Assembly: GCA_024279575.1 (NCBI GenBank)
Contig: JAJRRJ010000108.1
Span: forward strand, 1-9,232
DNA: 9,232 nucleotides
DNA from: Alphaproteobacteria bacterium
Lineage (GTDB): Bacteria; Pseudomonadota; Alphaproteobacteria; Rhizobiales; Devosiaceae
Direction of reading: 5' to 3'
Part shown: one piece after another, positions 7,032 to 9,232 of the stretch
How positions within the stretch are numbered: the first letter of the stretch is position 1
How the letters are laid out: each line of letters starts with the position of its first letter
Translations under genes and position numbers: made by a program
Notes under the pieces: model-generated
Database searches by the model: none
Told to the model about the DNA's origin: nothing
The model's input: only the letters and a program-made list of their open reading frames with translations

Positions 7032-7580
7032 TTGGGCGAGAACAAAATTCAAATTGTTATGATCGCGGCGGTGGCGCGTGACGGGGTGATTGGTGTTGGG
7101 GGGGATATGCCATGGCATATTCCTTCAGACTTTGCCCACTTCAAACGCACCACGATGGGGAAGCCGATTATTATGGGGCGAAAGCAATTTGAAACACTGG
7201 GCAAGCCGTTGCCGGGCCGGGTGAATATTGTTGTATCACGCCAGCCCCTGTATCAGCCTGAGGGGGTTATTGTCATCAATGATTTTGCCGCAGCAATTGA
7301 ACATGCCAAAATCATTGCCCGGGCGGATGATGTTGATGAAATAATGATTATCGGGGGCGGGGAAATATACACTGTGGGTATGGAAATTGCCGAGCGTTTG
7401 ATTGTTTCGCATGTGGAACTGGATGCGGGAGAACACGCCAAGGAAGATATAGTTGTTTTTCCTGAAATCGATCCGGGAATGTGGGAAATTTCTGATGTAT
7501 TACCGGTAACTACTCTCAAACGGGATGAAGCGACCTATTCAATTAAAGTTTATCACCGTATTACACCACTCACGCATTGA
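7032..7580 (+). CDS. folA: Dihydrofolate reductase FolA
   Basis: NADPH-dependent cytoplasmic enzyme that reduces dihydrofolate to tetrahydrofolate, closing the cycle with ThyA. From TTG 7032 it has 182 residues. It shows IAAVARDGVIG (11-21), DMPWHIPSDFAHFKRTT (25-41) with W28 and the catalytic acid D33, MGR (48-50), LPGRVNIVVSR (60-70) with R63 matching the glutamate-binding R57 of E. coli, and IGGGEIY (107-113) at the cofactor site. Q52 occupies the position of the usual NADPH-contacting threonine (E. coli T46). The TTG start is preferred because the next in-frame ATG (7059) would cut into the first beta strand (IQIVMIAAV); a weak GGAA lies 8 bases before TTG. A start at 7059 remains possible. 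Confidence 0.95.
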   Translation: MGENKIQIVMIAAVARDGVIGVGGDMPWHIPSDFAHFKRTTMGKPIIMGRKQFETLGKPLPGRVNIVVSRQPLYQPEGVIVINDFAAAIEHAKIIARADDVDEIMIIGGGEIYTVGMEIAERLIVSHVELDAGEHAKEDIVVFPEIDPGMWEISDVLPVTTLKRDEATYSIKVYHRITPLTH

Positions 7581-7605
7581 TTGCTTGGCATCGGGTGCGT
7601 ATATA
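7577..7605 (+). promoter_or_regulatory. Candidate promoter for hflKC
   Basis: TTGATT (7577-7582) and TATATA (7600-7605) are spaced by 17 bases, a good sigma-70-type arrangement; the -35 box overlaps the folA stop codon. The predicted leader before hflK is about 35 bases. It could give hflKC its own expression in addition to readthrough from the folate genes. Motif reading only. Confidence 0.42.
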
Positions 7606-7646
7606 GAGTTGAACATTCACATCAAGAACCAACCGAAAGGGCTAAT

Positions 7647-8750
7647 ATGCCTTGGGATAATGATAGCGGCGGAAGCGGCGGGAATAATGGTGGTGGCCCG
7701 TGGGGTCAGGCGCCTGGTGGCGGACGGGGGCCAAAGCGCCCTGCCGGCGGCGGCGGAAATAACGGGGGCACTCCCCCGAATCTGGAGGAGTTGCTGAGCA
7801 AAGGGCGCGACCAGTTCAAGGGCGAATTGCCCGGTGGCAAGTGGTTTTTTGCTGGCGTTGCGCTGGCAGCACTGGCCTTTTGGGGTTTTCAATCTGTTTA
7901 TCAGGTGGCGCCGCAAGAAGTTGGCGTGGAACTGTTGTTTGGTAAACCCAAAGAAGAGTTGAGCGGGCCGGGGTTGCATCTGGTTTTGTGGCCTTTTGAA
8001 ACAGTCGAAAAAGTGGCACTGACTGAAAATCAGACAAATATTGCATCTGTGTTGAACGGTCGGGGTCGTGGAGATGACGGCTTGATGCTTTCGGGTGACC
8101 AGAATATCGTTGATGTGTCTTTTTCCGTTTTGTGGCGAATTTCAGATCCTGCGGCCTATTTGTTCAATGTGGACAATCCGGCTGAAATGGTGATGAAAAC
8201 AGCCGAAAGCGCCATGCGCGAAGTGGTTGGGCGTCGTCCCGCGGATGATATTTTCCGTGATGACAAGGAAGGGGTTAACCTGGAAGTAAAACAGATTACC
8301 CAAAGTATTCTGGACACCTATGTGGCAGGTATCGTGATTTCCCGGGTGGCGATTGAACAGGTGGCTCCGCCCCCTGAAGTGGCTGATGCATTTGATGAAG
8401 TTCAGCGTGCGCAACAGGACGAGGATCGTTTCCAGGAAGAAGCGCGCCAATATGCCAATACTTTGCTTGGTAATGCACGGGGGCAGGCAGCTCAGATTAC
8501 CGAAGATGCCGCTGCTTATAAAGACCGGGTGGTTAAAGAAGCCGAAGGTCAGGCAGCACGCTTTATCTCCATTTATGAGGAATATGCCAAGGCGCCAGAA
8601 GTGACACGCAAACGTCTGTTCCTTGAGACAATGGAAGAGGTACTTGGATCGTCCAATGTGGTGATTATCGAAGGCGAAGCCGGTTCCGGGGTCGTGCCTT
8701 ATCTGCCGCTAAATGAGTTGCGGTCAACAACCAGCCGGCAGGGGAATTAG
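7647..8750 (+). CDS. hflK: FtsH protease modulator HflK (SPFH/stomatin family)
   Basis: Membrane-anchored subunit of the HflKC complex, which surrounds and modulates the FtsH AAA+ protease at the inner membrane. The 367-residue protein starts MPWDND, typical of HflK, with a glycine/asparagine/proline-rich cytoplasmic N-terminus (7-44). One transmembrane segment at about 66-81 (WFFAGVALAALAFWGF) is followed by an SPFH domain (VYQVAPQEVGVELLFGK onward, about 84-260). A long charged, alanine-rich helical region (about 250-315) and a C-terminal strand (NVVIIEGEAG, 337-346) complete the family layout. ATG 7647 is preceded by AAAGG at 7636-7640, 6 bases upstream; the in-frame TTG at 7581 lacks support and lies in the promoter region. 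hflC starts 3 bases after the stop. Confidence 0.96.
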   Translation: MPWDNDSGGSGGNNGGGPWGQAPGGGRGPKRPAGGGGNNGGTPPNLEELLSKGRDQFKGELPGGKWFFAGVALAALAFWGFQSVYQVAPQEVGVELLFGKPKEELSGPGLHLVLWPFETVEKVALTENQTNIASVLNGRGRGDDGLMLSGDQNIVDVSFSVLWRISDPAAYLFNVDNPAEMVMKTAESAMREVVGRRPADDIFRDDKEGVNLEVKQITQSILDTYVAGIVISRVAIEQVAPPPEVADAFDEVQRAQQDEDRFQEEARQYANTLLGNARGQAAQITEDAAAYKDRVVKEAEGQAARFISIYEEYAKAPEVTRKRLFLETMEEVLGSSNVVIIEGEAGSGVVPYLPLNELRSTTSRQGN

Positions 8751-8753
8751 ATT

Positions 8754-9232
8754 ATGAGCAGATTAAATATAATTCTGATTGCAGTGATTGCTGCGTCCTA
8801 TATTCTGTTTTCCTCAATATTTGTGGTCAATGAACGTGACCAGGCTATTGTTACCCGGTTTGGTGAAATCACCCGGGTTTACAGCGAACCTGGGCTCTAT
8901 TTTAAAGTTCCAACCGATATTGTTGAATCCGTTCAGATTATCGAAGATCGTTTAGTGCGCTATGATCTGGATGATATTTTGTTGCAGGTTTCGGATGGTA
9001 AATTTTATATCGTTGATGCATTCGTAACTTTCAAAATTGATAGTCCTACGCTTTTCCGGGAGAGTGTTTCTGGGAACTTGCAAACTGCTGAGCGGCGTAT
9101 TTCCACACGTTTTGATGCGGCCTTGCGCCAAGTTTACGGCAAACGGGATTTTAATGCGGCATTGAGTGCTGCGCGCACGGAAATGATGCTTGAAACGCGC
9201 AATATCCTGCGTGAAGATATGGCAGAGCTTGG
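8754..9232 (+). CDS. hflC: FtsH protease modulator HflC, partial (3' end outside the window)
   Basis: N-terminal 159 codons of HflC, the second subunit of the FtsH-modulating HflKC complex. It opens MSRLNIILIAVIAASYILFSS, a single N-terminal membrane anchor, then FVVNERDQAIVTRFGEI, the classic start of the HflC SPFH domain. It continues with EPGLYFKVP, DDILLQVSDGKFYIVDAF and a regular VYGKRDF segment. Start ATG 8754 has AGGGG at 8740-8744, and the gap from hflK is 3 bases, so the two are co-transcribed. The frame is open to the window end. Confidence 0.95.
   Translation, partial: MSRLNIILIAVIAASYILFSSIFVVNERDQAIVTRFGEITRVYSEPGLYFKVPTDIVESVQIIEDRLVRYDLDDILLQVSDGKFYIVDAFVTFKIDSPTLFRESVSGNLQTAERRISTRFDAALRQVYGKRDFNAALSAARTEMMLETRNILREDMAEL

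Noticed and set aside
7653..7775. GGC/GGN-rich low-complexity DNA at the hflK start as a repeat element
   Set aside because: It encodes the Gly-rich N-terminus typical of HflK and is not a separate repeat.
7525..7797. Plus-strand 90-codon open frame spanning the folA end and hflK start
   Set aside because: It overlaps two well-supported genes in another frame and resembles no family.

Overview
The window looks like an alphaproteobacterial chromosome segment, probably from the Rhizobiales/Hyphomicrobiales or a close relative. The basis is gene content and order: a C4-dicarboxylate-type dctD next to dctPQM, then thyA, folA, hflK and hflC. The thyA-folA-hflKC run is an order I recall from Rhizobiales. 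Base composition is moderate, without the very high GC of many relatives. All nine protein genes lie on the + strand with short gaps or overlaps, and the coding strand is rich in G and T. I see no tRNA, rRNA, CRISPR array, insertion sequence or phage gene.

Positions 1-1386 hold a DctD-like response regulator (receiver, AAA+ ATPase, Fis-type DNA-binding end). Its AAA+ domain keeps the ATPase motifs but has lost the GAFTGA loop used to contact sigma-54. Positions 1387-1558 are intergenic and hold a probable terminator and a weak sigma-70-like promoter, with no convincing -24/-12 element.

Positions 1559-4702 encode a three-part TRAP transporter: periplasmic binding protein DctP, small membrane subunit DctQ and large permease DctM. 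A strong intrinsic terminator/attenuator lies between dctP and dctQ, probably letting the binding protein be made in excess. As given, dctM is broken by a one-base deletion in a short T run near 3700; restoring one T yields a normal 469-residue DctM.

Positions 4731-7580 form a tightly packed folate/thymidylate group: thyA, an SSAT-like GNAT acetyltransferase, an exported DUF4424 protein and folA. ThyA makes dTMP and leaves dihydrofolate, which FolA reduces back to tetrahydrofolate. Two unrelated-looking genes sit between them.

Positions 7647-9232 hold hflK and the start of hflC (cut by the window end), encoding the SPFH-domain complex that modulates the FtsH protease. A candidate promoter overlaps the end of folA.

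The points most worth a second look are the GAFTGA-less regulator beside its presumed target, the dctM frameshift, and the dctP/dctQ attenuator that runs directly into an unusual poly-G ribosome binding site. I did not find a clearly new multi-gene system; most of the window is ordinary housekeeping and transport content.
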